DNA of 64,000 bases, from contig NZ_JAQSLN010000001.1 in the NCBI RefSeq assembly GCF_028649655.1, positions 868,001 through 932,000 on the forward strand. The letters are read 5' to 3'. Of this stretch, positions 27,293-35,452 are shown one piece after another; position 1 is the first letter of the stretch, and each line of letters begins with the position of its first letter. This DNA comes from Halobacteriovorax sp. GB3. GTDB lineage: Bacteria; Bdellovibrionota; Bacteriovoracia; Bacteriovoracales; Bacteriovoracaceae. The position numbers and the translations under genes were made by a program. Below the pieces are notes generated by a model. It was not told where the DNA came from, did no database searches, and was given only the letters and a program-made list of their open reading frames with translations.

Positions 27293-28348
27293 TTGAAAAA
27301 GACTTTGTGTTTGTTGATACTTTCCCTTGTTAGTTTGAATAGCTTTCCTACTATGATTGGTCATAGTTATGGGAAGTTTGAAAAGGGAATCTTTAGTGAA
27401 GTCACTCATGGCCTACGCGCATACAAGCATAAAGAGAAAATCAAAAAGAATGACCCCTTTCATTTAGGTTCAAATACAAAATCAATGACTGCCTATATGG
27501 TGGCAAAGTTAATTAATCGCGGAGATCTTAGTTTTGAAACAAAGATTTCTCGTATTCTAAAAATGAAGATGCACGAAAGTGTTTCGTCAATTACGATTGG
27601 CGAGCTTCTATCCCAGCGATCAGGACTCGTTATCGATCTTCTCTCTCTCGATAAGGGAGAGTTTTTTAAGTCATTTTTAAAGTCTAAACTCTCTGGCAAA
27701 GAAGATCGCAAGAGACTTTTAAGCCGAGTGCTTTCTATGAAGGCCACGGGAAAAAAGGAATATCACTATAGCAATATCAATCACATTATTTTGGGCCATA
27801 TCTTAGAGATTGTTCACCAAAAAGATTTTGTAGATATTTTAAAGAGTGAGCTCTTTATTCCTCTTAAGATGGAAGGTTGTGGTCTGGGTGCTCCTGGAAA
27901 AAGTAAGCGCTCTCCCGATGCCCCGTGGATGCACTATCAAGTGGCGAAAAAGATTTACGCTCTTCCCCCTGGGCCTTTAAGTGATAACCCGAAAGTTTTT
28001 TCTCCCGCCGGTCGAGTGCATTGCCCACTTAGTTCTTGGGCAAAGTTCTTAGAAGAGACCATGCGTGGAATTCGTGGGGACAGTAAGACATTTAAAAATG
28101 CTGTTCGAGTTGTCTTTTATTCTACACCTAAAAATTCAACTTATTCTTATAGTGGATTTATTAGTGTGTATCGAGGGTGGGCCAGAGGTTATGCCTATAT
28201 GCACTCAGGTTCGAACACTTTAAGTTCTTCCCTGGTATGGCTTGCTCCAAGCTTAAATCGTTTCTATGTTGTCGCGGCCAATAGTGCTTTCGATGATTTT
28301 CATAGTGAACTCGATAAAATTATTGGAACTATGATCGAATCTCGTTGA
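27293..28348 (+). CDS. Secreted serine hydrolase of the beta-lactamase (class C / esterase) fold
   Basis: Predicted exported hydrolase. The TTG start at 27293 is preceded by GAGGAGTAAGTAAA. The signal peptide is MKKTLCLLILSLVSLNSFPT. The catalytic set is SNTK (S60, K63), YSN (Y159-N161) and YMHSG near the C-terminus, matching the SxxK, YxN and HxG motifs of class C beta-lactamases, DD-peptidases and EstB-type esterases. The 351-residue length fits. It follows the YcgN-like gene by five bases. A periplasmic DD-peptidase or esterase is as likely as a beta-lactamase. Confidence 0.83.
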   Translation: MKKTLCLLILSLVSLNSFPTMIGHSYGKFEKGIFSEVTHGLRAYKHKEKIKKNDPFHLGSNTKSMTAYMVAKLINRGDLSFETKISRILKMKMHESVSSITIGELLSQRSGLVIDLLSLDKGEFFKSFLKSKLSGKEDRKRLLSRVLSMKATGKKEYHYSNINHIILGHILEIVHQKDFVDILKSELFIPLKMEGCGLGAPGKSKRSPDAPWMHYQVAKKIYALPPGPLSDNPKVFSPAGRVHCPLSSWAKFLEETMRGIRGDSKTFKNAVRVVFYSTPKNSTYSYSGFISVYRGWARGYAYMHSGSNTLSSSLVWLAPSLNRFYVVAANSAFDDFHSELDKIIGTMIESR

Positions 28349-28420
28349 GATTTGTCACACTAGTGTCATCATAGTGAATTTATTTGAAACTCTATTTACA
28401 AAAAACTGATTTCATGAAAT

Positions 28421-28440
28421 AAGTTTGATGACTCAAACTT
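28421..28440. terminator. Perfect hairpin before the tonB-like gene, terminator or leader structure
   Basis: AAGTTTGA, loop TGAC, TCAAACTT, then TT. A perfect 8-bp stem with a tetraloop and a short T run lies 73 bases after the serine hydrolase stop and 12 bases before the next ATG. It could terminate the upstream transcript or shape the leader of the tonB-like gene. Confidence 0.5.
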
Positions 28441-28452
28441 TTAGAACGAATT

Positions 28453-29070
28453 ATGGAAATTGAACATCGCCATTCATTATTATTTTCAAAACTTATGAAG
28501 ATAAGTCTCTGTGTGGTTGTTCTCTTTCACAGTGGTATTTTATTCTATCAAAAACGAGATCTCATTAAATCTATCGTCTATTCAAAAGATAATTTCCAAA
28601 AGAGCCAAGAGCGCACTGTCGTTCACTTTGTCGCACCTAAAAAGGTTCAGCCAATACAAAAGTTAAAAAAGAAGGCCAAGACAAAGAGTGTTCAAAAAAA
28701 GAAAGTACAAACACCTCCTAAGAAAGTAACGAGGGCCAATAAGGCAAAGAAAGAAGTTAAAAAATCTGCTGGGATCAATACTCTCGAAGCAAAATTAAAA
28801 TCACAGATCAAAGATCTCATTCTTAAAAACCGCTATTATCCTCGTATGGCAAGACGTCTTGGTCATGAGGGCGTTGTCGAGGTTAAATTTACTATTGGTG
28901 TCGATGGAAGGTTGGTTGAGCTTTCTTTGGATAAAGAAAGCCCTTATGGAACGCTCAATAAAGGGGCAATGCAGACCATCCGGAATATTGATCGATTCCC
29001 TGTGGAAAAAGAACTCTTCTTGAACAATCGCTATACAATAACTGTTCCTATTGAATTCTCTCTTGAGTGA
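28453..29070 (+). CDS. TonB family protein
   Basis: Energy-transducing periplasmic protein anchored in the inner membrane. A membrane segment lies at 17-33 (ISLCVVVLFHSGILFYQ). A lysine-rich linker spans about 50-105, with KPIQ/PPKK-like content, poorer in proline than E. coli TonB. The C-terminal TonB domain (about 122-205) reads NRYYPRMARRLGHEGVVEVKFTIGVDGRL ... FLNNRYTITVPIEFSL. No exbB or exbD is adjacent. ATG at 28453 has a poor ribosome site. Convergent with the next gene, three bases apart. It may serve a TonB-dependent receptor elsewhere. Confidence 0.82.
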   Translation: MEIEHRHSLLFSKLMKISLCVVVLFHSGILFYQKRDLIKSIVYSKDNFQKSQERTVVHFVAPKKVQPIQKLKKKAKTKSVQKKKVQTPPKKVTRANKAKKEVKKSAGINTLEAKLKSQIKDLILKNRYYPRMARRLGHEGVVEVKFTIGVDGRLVELSLDKESPYGTLNKGAMQTIRNIDRFPVEKELFLNNRYTITVPIEFSLE

Positions 29071-29073
29071 TTT

Positions 29074-29355
29074 CTATTTTTCTTTTTTAAACCACTCAAA
29101 TCCTTGGTTACAACCAAGAACATTAATCTTCTGGTCGCCATCCCAAGAGAACTCACATTCAATTGTTCTTTCGTTACCATAAGATTGAACAGTTAATTCT
29201 GCTCTGTAGTTTTCATTTTCTAGAGGAAGACATTGGTGAATGACTACACTTGAATCAAAGCGAATTTTATCTTCGAATTGTTGATAGAGGTGAGTGCAAT
29301 CTAGTGCCATTGAATTCAGTGAAAGAATGAATCCAGCAAGTAGTGAAAACTTCAT
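29074..29355 (-). CDS. Small secreted protein of unknown function
   Basis: A 93-residue exported protein. The ATG at 29355 follows GGGGATAAA, a better site than the in-frame ATG at 29379, and gives a signal peptide MKFSLLAGFILSLNSMA. The mature part has four cysteines (DCTHLY, HQCLPLE, IECEF, LGCNQGF) in a spacing suited to two disulfides. No family is recognised. It is the second gene after the phosphopantetheinyl transferase, with a gap of about 70 bases. Confidence 0.6.
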   Translation of the reverse strand: MKFSLLAGFILSLNSMALDCTHLYQQFEDKIRFDSSVVIHQCLPLENENYRAELTVQSYGNERTIECEFSWDGDQKINVLGCNQGFEWFKKEK

Positions 29356-29424
29356 TTTATCCCCATAGTGATATGTCATCTAACGATGAGGTTTTTTATC
29401 GTTTTCAATAGAAATGGTCAAGTA

Positions 29425-30069
29425 TCAATCGATGGTGACATCGGCCAAGAGAGCAAAGCTAATGAGAAGTAAATCATCTGCCCTAAGCTCGTAGGCGTAA
29501 TCAACCATTCCAAGGGCCCTAGAGGGGTTGGAAACCAGACCAAAGTGAGAGTCGTTAATCCAAAGGTCTTTTAGGACAAATGTCTTCTCCTGTAAGGTTT
29601 CGATATAGGGAGAGAGTGCTTTGAACGCCGCCTCTTTTAGAGACCATAGAAGAAGGGGGTCTGCTTGTAGTTCGAGAGAGTCGTGGTCATTAAAGTAAAA
29701 TTTATTGATACCTTCTTTGACTTTTCTTTCTCGAAGTTCAATATCGATTCCAACGCTGATGAAATCACCTTTTTGAACCACGAGACCTACACCATGACCA
29801 TCTGTGTGAGAGAGTGAGGCAAGTAGCTCTTGATTGTTTTCAATGTGAAGGTGGCGCTCGATTTTAACATCTTCTGGTTTCACTTGAATATTGATTGTCT
29901 CAAGGGCACCACTAAGGGCCTTCCTCGAAAGAAAGTGGCTCCAATCGTGCACAGGGGTTTTCTTTATTCCCTGAAAGCTTTCTGGCAGTGTTGAAAGTAA
30001 TTCTTTTGACTCAATACAATATACAATATCCATAAGTTTTATATTGCTAAAGTCTGCGTTATTTGTCAT
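29425..30069 (-). CDS. 4'-phosphopantetheinyl transferase (Sfp/EntD-like)
   Basis: Transfers the phosphopantetheine arm from CoA onto a carrier-protein serine. Characteristic blocks are SHTDGHGVGLVV, SVGIDIELRERK (the Mg-binding GIDIE) and LLWSLKEAAFKALSPY (the WxxKEAxxK motif). The 214 residues are close to the Sfp size. No polyketide, NRPS or acyl-carrier genes are in the window, so the substrate could be the fatty-acid ACP or a distant cluster. ATG at 30069 is preceded by AAAAAAAGTT with little ribosome site. Confidence 0.88.
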   Translation of the reverse strand: MTNNADFSNIKLMDIVYCIESKELLSTLPESFQGIKKTPVHDWSHFLSRKALSGALETINIQVKPEDVKIERHLHIENNQELLASLSHTDGHGVGLVVQKGDFISVGIDIELRERKVKEGINKFYFNDHDSLELQADPLLLWSLKEAAFKALSPYIETLQEKTFVLKDLWINDSHFGLVSNPSRALGMVDYAYELRADDLLLISFALLADVTID

Positions 30070-30122
30070 AACTTTTTTTAGATTATCTTATAAATATTTA
30101 GTTAAATTCTCAGGAGTTGCTC

Positions 30123-30266
30123 ATGCTACCTCACGAAGTTCAAGCGCTAGTGGCGAAAGTTGCATTTTTACTTGTTGCGACATCTCTTTTATGTATGAGT
30201 AAAGCAAGAAGTGAAGAAATCTCTTTAAAACCTGCTGTCACTTTATCAACTCAGATTTCTAAGTAA
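30123..30266 (+). CDS. 47-residue single-span membrane or exported peptide
   Basis: A short ORF with a good start: AGGAG lies 8 bases before the ATG, followed by 47 codons and TAA at 30264. The product begins MLPHEVQALVAKVAFLLVAT. Hydrophobic residues about 10-25 (VAKVAFLLVATSLLCM) form a single helix that may be a membrane anchor or uncleaved signal. A polar tail follows (SKARSEEISLKP). It lies alone between divergent genes and has no recognised family. The tight ribosome site makes it better than random, but expression is unproven. Confidence 0.5.
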   Translation: MLPHEVQALVAKVAFLLVATSLLCMSKARSEEISLKPAVTLSTQISK

Positions 30267-30353
30267 TCTCTCGGTCTCACTGACTTTTGATTCATTAGCG
30301 AGAGTTTGGAAAACCCTAATTAACTTCATTTTTTCTCATCAATTTCAAAACCT

Positions 30354-30359
30354 TATAAT
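30354..30359 (+). promoter_or_regulatory. Candidate -10 box for glnN
   Basis: Exact TATAAT 113 bases before the glutamine synthetase start. The -35 area (TTTTCT at 17 bases) is poor. The remaining leader of about 100 bases has no clear riboswitch fold that I can recognise. Confidence 0.35.
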
Positions 30360-30471
30360 AATTTTAAAATGATTAAGAAATCTAGTTTCTAGTGGACACT
30401 GGGACCTGTGTTTCTTATCATTTAAACAATAAAATTTTTCTATAGCAGACAAAAAAGTTTAAGGAGAAACA

Positions 30472-32664
30472 ATGTCTAGTGAAAACCTTCGTAGTATTGC
30501 CAAAACAATTGCCATTGATAGGGAAGAGCGTTTTTTTGATCGTCCAGTAGATCAAAATGGGAATTACAAACGCATTAGTGAGTATTACGGGGAAAATGTT
30601 TTTCACTTTTCTGATGCTCACGGAATTCCTGAAAATATTAGAAAGGAACTTGAAGAAGTTTCTCAGACAGGAAAGAAGCTCAAGCGAGAGCATGCTGATA
30701 TCGTAGCTAAAGCTGTAACAGAGTGGGCCCTTTCAAAAGGTGCAACTCACTTTTGTCACTGGTTTCAACCCTTAACGGGATCAACTGCTGAAAAGCATGA
30801 TGCATTCTTAGACTTTGATCATCATGGACTCCCTATTGAGAACCTCTCAGCATCACAACTAATTCAAGGTGAACCAGATGCTTCAAGTTTTCCAAACGGT
30901 GGTTCGAGAGCTACTTTTGAAGCTCGCGGATACACGGCCTGGGACATGACATCACCGATGTTTCTGATCGAAGGACAAAGTGGAAAGACTCTTTGTATTC
31001 CAACGGCCTTTGTTTCTTATCATGGTGATGCTCTTGATATTAAAACTCCACTTTTAAGATCTATTTCAAATCTCTCTGATCTTGCCTGTGAGTTTATGCA
31101 GATTATTGGTTTTGAAGAGACAAAAAGAGTGAGCGTCACTTGTGGTGCTGAACAAGAGTATTTTCTCATCGACAAGGCCTTCTATTTTTCTCGCCCAGAT
31201 TTAGTGATGACAGGACGTGCTCTTGTCGGTGCTGATGCTAAGAAGAACCAGCAGCTCGATGATCACTATTTTGGGGCCATTCCTGAGAGAGTTTTAAACT
31301 TCATGGAGGAACTCGATCTTGAGCTTCATAAGCTGGGAATTCCTGCTAAGACTCGTCACAATGAAGTCGCTCCTGGACAATTTGAACTTGCCCAAATTTT
31401 TAGAGAGGCCAATATTGCAGCTGATAACAATCAACTTGTCATGGCGACGATTAAAGAAGTGGCCCTTCGTCACAACTTTATCGCTCTTTTACATGAAAAG
31501 CCTTTTGCTGGTATTAATGGTTCTGGTAAGCACTTAAATTGGTCTATGGCCACAGATCAAGGAGTGAATCTTCTTGAGCCTGGTGCTGAAGTTCACAACA
31601 ATATGCGCTTTTTGGCCGTAACAAGTATTGTAGTAGAAGCAGTTAAAAGAAGAGCAAAGCTTCTTCGTGCTTCCATTGCCTCTGCAGGTAACGATCACCG
31701 TCTAGGTGCCAATGAAGCTCCTCCAAGTATTATGTCTGTTTTTCTTGGTGATACGATTGGAAAGATTTTTACTTCCATTAAAGAAGGTAAAGATATTGAA
31801 AAAGATGTTGCCGTTACTCTCGATATGGGAGCGAAACAACTTGTTCACCTTCCAAAAGATAATACAGATAGAAATAGGACATCTCCTTTTGCCTTTACGG
31901 GAAATAAATTTGAATTTCGCGCCGTTGGTTCGGCCAAGGCGATTGGACTTCCTCTTTGTATTTTGAACTCAGCTGTTGCAGAAGTTTTCGTTGAGTCCAA
32001 TGCTTTTTTAAAAGAAGAAATCGCGAAGGGAACTGATGTTGAAAAGGCCCTCTTAAAACTAACTAAGAAATGGACTGATTCGGCCAGTGAAGTTATTTTC
32101 AATGGCGATGGATACTCTGATGACTGGGTTCAAGAAGCTGCTAAGAGAGGTCTTCCTAATCTTAGAACGACAGCTGATGCTCTCGATGTTTTTATCGATG
32201 CATCTGAGACGAAGTACTTAAGAGAAGCAAAGATCTTGAGTGATTCTGAACTTCAGACTCGTTATCATGTCCTTGTAGAGAGATACTGTACTTTAAGAGC
32301 AATTGAATTTGATACACAACTTTCCCTTGTTCATAAGTATATTATCCCTGCGGCACTTGAGTATAAAAAGCAAGTGGCCGAGACGATTCGCATGCAAAAA
32401 GACTTAGGTTTTGATACGAATATTGAACACGATATTCTTAAGTCACTCAATCTTGCCTGTGAAAGTCTTTTTGAAAATGCTCGCAATCTTAAAAATATGA
32501 TCAACGATCAACCTGAAGAGGGAATTGAAAGAGCAAGAAAAATTGCTAATGAGCTCTACCCAATGAGTGAAAAGATCGCTGGTTATTGTAATGAACTCGA
32601 AGAAATCATTCCTGATAAGCTTTGGGAACTACCAACTTTCTATGACATGCTTTATTTAAGATAA
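30472..32664 (+). CDS. glnN: Type III glutamine synthetase
   Basis: ATP-dependent ammonium assimilation, making glutamine from glutamate. The 730 residues match GSIII (about 700-730), not the 450-470 of GSI. Motifs include SVTCGAEQEYFLIDK, RHNEVAPGQFELAQ, INGSGKHLNWSMAT (ammonium/glutamate site), NEAPPSIMS and FEFRAVGSAKA. The N-terminal region (RISEYYGENVFHF) and C-terminal helical region (about 600-730) are typical additions of GSIII. AAGGAGAAACA precedes the ATG at 30472. Expressed alone, with a strong hairpin after the stop. Confidence 0.95.
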   Translation: MSSENLRSIAKTIAIDREERFFDRPVDQNGNYKRISEYYGENVFHFSDAHGIPENIRKELEEVSQTGKKLKREHADIVAKAVTEWALSKGATHFCHWFQPLTGSTAEKHDAFLDFDHHGLPIENLSASQLIQGEPDASSFPNGGSRATFEARGYTAWDMTSPMFLIEGQSGKTLCIPTAFVSYHGDALDIKTPLLRSISNLSDLACEFMQIIGFEETKRVSVTCGAEQEYFLIDKAFYFSRPDLVMTGRALVGADAKKNQQLDDHYFGAIPERVLNFMEELDLELHKLGIPAKTRHNEVAPGQFELAQIFREANIAADNNQLVMATIKEVALRHNFIALLHEKPFAGINGSGKHLNWSMATDQGVNLLEPGAEVHNNMRFLAVTSIVVEAVKRRAKLLRASIASAGNDHRLGANEAPPSIMSVFLGDTIGKIFTSIKEGKDIEKDVAVTLDMGAKQLVHLPKDNTDRNRTSPFAFTGNKFEFRAVGSAKAIGLPLCILNSAVAEVFVESNAFLKEEIAKGTDVEKALLKLTKKWTDSASEVIFNGDGYSDDWVQEAAKRGLPNLRTTADALDVFIDASETKYLREAKILSDSELQTRYHVLVERYCTLRAIEFDTQLSLVHKYIIPAALEYKKQVAETIRMQKDLGFDTNIEHDILKSLNLACESLFENARNLKNMINDQPEEGIERARKIANELYPMSEKIAGYCNELEEIIPDKLWELPTFYDMLYLR

Positions 32665-32672
32665 GATATTTC

Positions 32673-32699
32673 TGTGACCGAGTGTTTTGCTCGGTCACA
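32673..32699 (+). terminator. Intrinsic terminator after glnN
   Basis: TGTGACCGAG (32673-32682), 7-base loop, CTCGGTCACA (32690-32699): a perfect 10-bp GC-containing stem, then TTCTTCTC. It lies 8 bases after the glnN stop. Confidence 0.75.
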
Positions 32700-32730
32700 T
32701 TCTTCTCAATGATTCATTTCAAATACCGAT

Positions 32731-32754
32731 CATATGTATAAGAAATTACATATG
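32731..32754. promoter_or_regulatory. Exact inverted repeat just before the secreted-protein gene
   Basis: CATATGTA, spacer TAAGAAAT, TACATATG: 8-bp arms with no mismatch and an 8-base spacer. It ends 8 bases before the ATG at 32763 and touches the GAGGG ribosome site. It could be an operator for a dimeric regulator or an RNA hairpin. Confidence 0.45.
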
Positions 32755-32762
32755 AGGGTTCT

Positions 32763-34079
32763 ATGAAATATATACTTCTTTTCATCGCATTAATCACAAA
32801 CACCATGGCCGTGGAAACTTATAAAAAGCATCTCGATCGCCTTTCTTCTAAGTTCTATGGAGAGTTTGTCGATCACATGGCCAATACATATAGCTTTGGA
32901 TACATTCTTTTAAAAAATAATCATCATAAATTTGATAAGCTTAGCGAAGTCTTCACTAACGAAAAGAGAAGGCAAGACTTTCAAAAAGTTTTGAGTAAGA
33001 TGAAAGTGAGCTCTCTTCCAAGACCTCTTTTTCATAAGCGTGGAATTGCTTTTAAGACTAAAGATCAAACACTTCTTATGACACCTGAAGGATTTGTCTA
33101 TGGGTTTGTCATTTGGAATGGAAAAAAAGTCTTTGTTGATGATAGGAATCCAAATTTTGAGAGTTCTATTCAATCACTTGTTAAACAGTCTGTTATTAAA
33201 AAGAAAGAAGCGACTCGAGAGTTTAGCTTTTTAGAGTTTGTGAATCCAATCGATTCTGCCCATGCTAATTATAAAACAATTAACGATCAATCATTAATTA
33301 TGGCGATCCTTACAGAGTTTTTCTATAAGGATTACTTTGTTTACTCTGTACCAGGGGGAAGATTTAGAGAAGCACTCTCTACAGAATTGTTAGAAAAACA
33401 TGATCCAAGCATTGAGCAGATTGCAAACTATGGTGTAGATAAATACGGCGAAAGAGAATTTCGTTTCATGCTTAGAAAAAATATTAACCTCATCTATGAA
33501 AAGGCAAAGTATCTTGGTGATGCTTGCGAAGATATCAAGCGTTTCATTGAAAATGGGGCAGACCCAGATAATGATCCTGCTATTCAAATTGAAAGTATTA
33601 CGCTTAACAAAAAAATACGTCTGACAGATCGCTTTATCCATATGTGGCTTCACTTTTCTTCTGGAAAGGGAGTCGATGCAAAACAATGGGAAGAGGATAA
33701 GAAGACTTATAACCATTTGATGAAGCAATTTCTCCTCTTTGATGTGAACTGGGAAAATAAAAATGATCTCTCTTGTAAAGACCTAGAGGAAAGACACCCC
33801 GCAAGGATTGTCGAAAATAAAAAGAAATTTGAAAAGAATGATATGACAAAGGTCGATCTAGGAGTGAAGGTTGCTAAAAATAAAGAGATCTATGATTTCA
33901 ATCCTTGTCGCCATTTAAAGCGACTTGCAAAATGCATCGATGAGCTTGATCAAAAAGATAATCGTCGTGTACTTGAGAGTCTCTCTCGTCAAACGAGGCG
34001 CAAAGATGGTTACTTGCAAAGAAATGCGCCAGAACTAGAGCAGTTTTGGGAATATGGCGGTTATGGTGAAAATCGCTAG
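32763..34079 (+). CDS. Secreted protein of unknown function
   Basis: A 438-residue protein with a clear signal peptide (MKYILLFIALITNTMAVE). The rest is mixed helical, rich in Lys, Asp and Phe, with three or four scattered cysteines, the last two around DFNPCRHLKRLAKCIDELD. No catalytic motif or known domain is evident. GAGGG sits before the ATG, overlapping the inverted repeat at 32731-32754. Convergent overlap of 4 bases with the methyltransferase gene. Probably periplasmic. Confidence 0.7.
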   Translation: MKYILLFIALITNTMAVETYKKHLDRLSSKFYGEFVDHMANTYSFGYILLKNNHHKFDKLSEVFTNEKRRQDFQKVLSKMKVSSLPRPLFHKRGIAFKTKDQTLLMTPEGFVYGFVIWNGKKVFVDDRNPNFESSIQSLVKQSVIKKKEATREFSFLEFVNPIDSAHANYKTINDQSLIMAILTEFFYKDYFVYSVPGGRFREALSTELLEKHDPSIEQIANYGVDKYGEREFRFMLRKNINLIYEKAKYLGDACEDIKRFIENGADPDNDPAIQIESITLNKKIRLTDRFIHMWLHFSSGKGVDAKQWEEDKKTYNHLMKQFLLFDVNWENKNDLSCKDLEERHPARIVENKKKFEKNDMTKVDLGVKVAKNKEIYDFNPCRHLKRLAKCIDELDQKDNRRVLESLSRQTRRKDGYLQRNAPELEQFWEYGGYGENR

Positions 34080-35356
34080 GAAGGTTCACTTTTTCTTAGA
34101 GAGAAAAGACCAATATTTCTAGGTGAGACGACTTCATCAAAAAATTGTTTTAATTCAACTTCTTGATCGTGTTCTTGTAAATATAGAGCACGATCTATGA
34201 GTAAGTAAAATTCAACGACTCGACCAATTTGCCAACGAATAACATTGCAAAGAAACATCTCTTCTAAAGTTTCTTTTATGTCTTCTCTTTCAAGAAAATG
34301 ATTAATGTACTCTTCATCGTAAGAGCAAGTGAGTCCAATTTCTTTATATTTTGAACGTAAGTAATCACTAAAAGGTCCCTTGTAGAGCTTTACGTGAGCT
34401 TCTCCAACGGAGAGAAAGTCACCTGTTTGCTCATGCTCTAAGAGAAACAGATGAAGTCCATAGCGATACTTCTTAACTGTTCTTTTAAGGCGAAATTCTT
34501 CTAAGTCCATGACACAGTGACCACGAGTGGCAAGAGTCAGAGCAAATTGATTAAAGGCAAGCGGGTTCTTCTTTGCGAATTCGCTGATATTGACATCGAG
34601 CAAAGGATCGAGCTTATTGTAGCAACATCCAAAATTTAGAAGTCCCTTTGTTTGAAATTTTAAATTTGTTTTCATGTGACCAATGGCAAGTGGGCCACAA
34701 GTGTGAAGGCCAAGAGAGATCGCTTCTTTAGAAAATACCTTTTCTAATATTTGATTATCTTTTTCATCTTTTAAATCGGCACCAAAGAACATGTTAATGA
34801 ATGAAAGTTCCTTGGCGCCCTCTGGTCTAGGGTATTTATTCATGCGCTTTTTTCCAAGATCTTGGAACGTTTTATTGGCATCAAGGCTAATGGTTTCTAT
34901 TCCAAAATAGTGGGACAAAACACGAGCGAGGTGACCAACTCCTCCTCCAATATCAACTAAGTGAGAAAAGCCCTCTTTTTTTTTAAGATGAGTAATCCAT
35001 TCACCAATCTTTAAAATCTCATAGCGCTTTTTGAATTTAACTTTATTAAAGGCCCAGTCGGGAAGTTCTTTTGGGTTGTCGAGTTTTTCAAAATCAAGGG
35101 CGGTGAGTTCTTTTATTCTCTTAAGCCAGCTTCCCATGGGATGATCTTTTAAGACTTCGGGATTACCAAAAGTGTCGACCTGATAAAGTTCTTCTTCTGA
35201 GAGTTCTTTGAGTTTATCAAGCCATGATTTCTCATAGCGAGATTGATAGGCCGGATAGTCATTAAGTATTTCAAAGCGGCTCAAATGATCGTGATCACCG
35301 AGAAATTCTCTGATTTCTTTAAACTGTTCACTGTATTTGAGCTTTTTGCTGTCCAT
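34076..35356 (-). CDS. METTL25/RRNAD1-like (Methyltransf_32) SAM-dependent methyltransferase
   Basis: Class I methyltransferase with motif I VDIGGGVGHLARVLSHYFG and motif II (TISLDANKTFQD). LGLHTCGPLAIGHM is the signature of the Methyltransf_32 group that includes eukaryotic METTL25 and RRNAD1. FGCCYNKL in the next block is also family-like. The ATG at 35356 follows AGGCGAAAA and removes a non-conserved 20-residue extension reached from 35416. Length is then 426. The substrate is unknown; a ribosomal protein or RNA is an inference from the family. Divergently placed against murD. Confidence 0.78.
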   Translation of the reverse strand: MDSKKLKYSEQFKEIREFLGDHDHLSRFEILNDYPAYQSRYEKSWLDKLKELSEEELYQVDTFGNPEVLKDHPMGSWLKRIKELTALDFEKLDNPKELPDWAFNKVKFKKRYEILKIGEWITHLKKKEGFSHLVDIGGGVGHLARVLSHYFGIETISLDANKTFQDLGKKRMNKYPRPEGAKELSFINMFFGADLKDEKDNQILEKVFSKEAISLGLHTCGPLAIGHMKTNLKFQTKGLLNFGCCYNKLDPLLDVNISEFAKKNPLAFNQFALTLATRGHCVMDLEEFRLKRTVKKYRYGLHLFLLEHEQTGDFLSVGEAHVKLYKGPFSDYLRSKYKEIGLTCSYDEEYINHFLEREDIKETLEEMFLCNVIRWQIGRVVEFYLLIDRALYLQEHDQEVELKQFFDEVVSPRNIGLFSLRKSEPS

Positions 35357-35452
35357 TTTTCGCCTATCGTTCTTAATTGGGAAGACACGTTGTCTTCCTC
35401 TTAGTATGCTATACATCGATTTTAAAAGTTAGAAAACAGTGTGTGGTAATTT

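Noticed and set aside
29063-29099. TTGAGTG/CACTCAA inverted repeat over the tonB-like stop
   Set aside because: Arms of 7 bp with a loop over 20 bases; both arms are coding, so likely chance.
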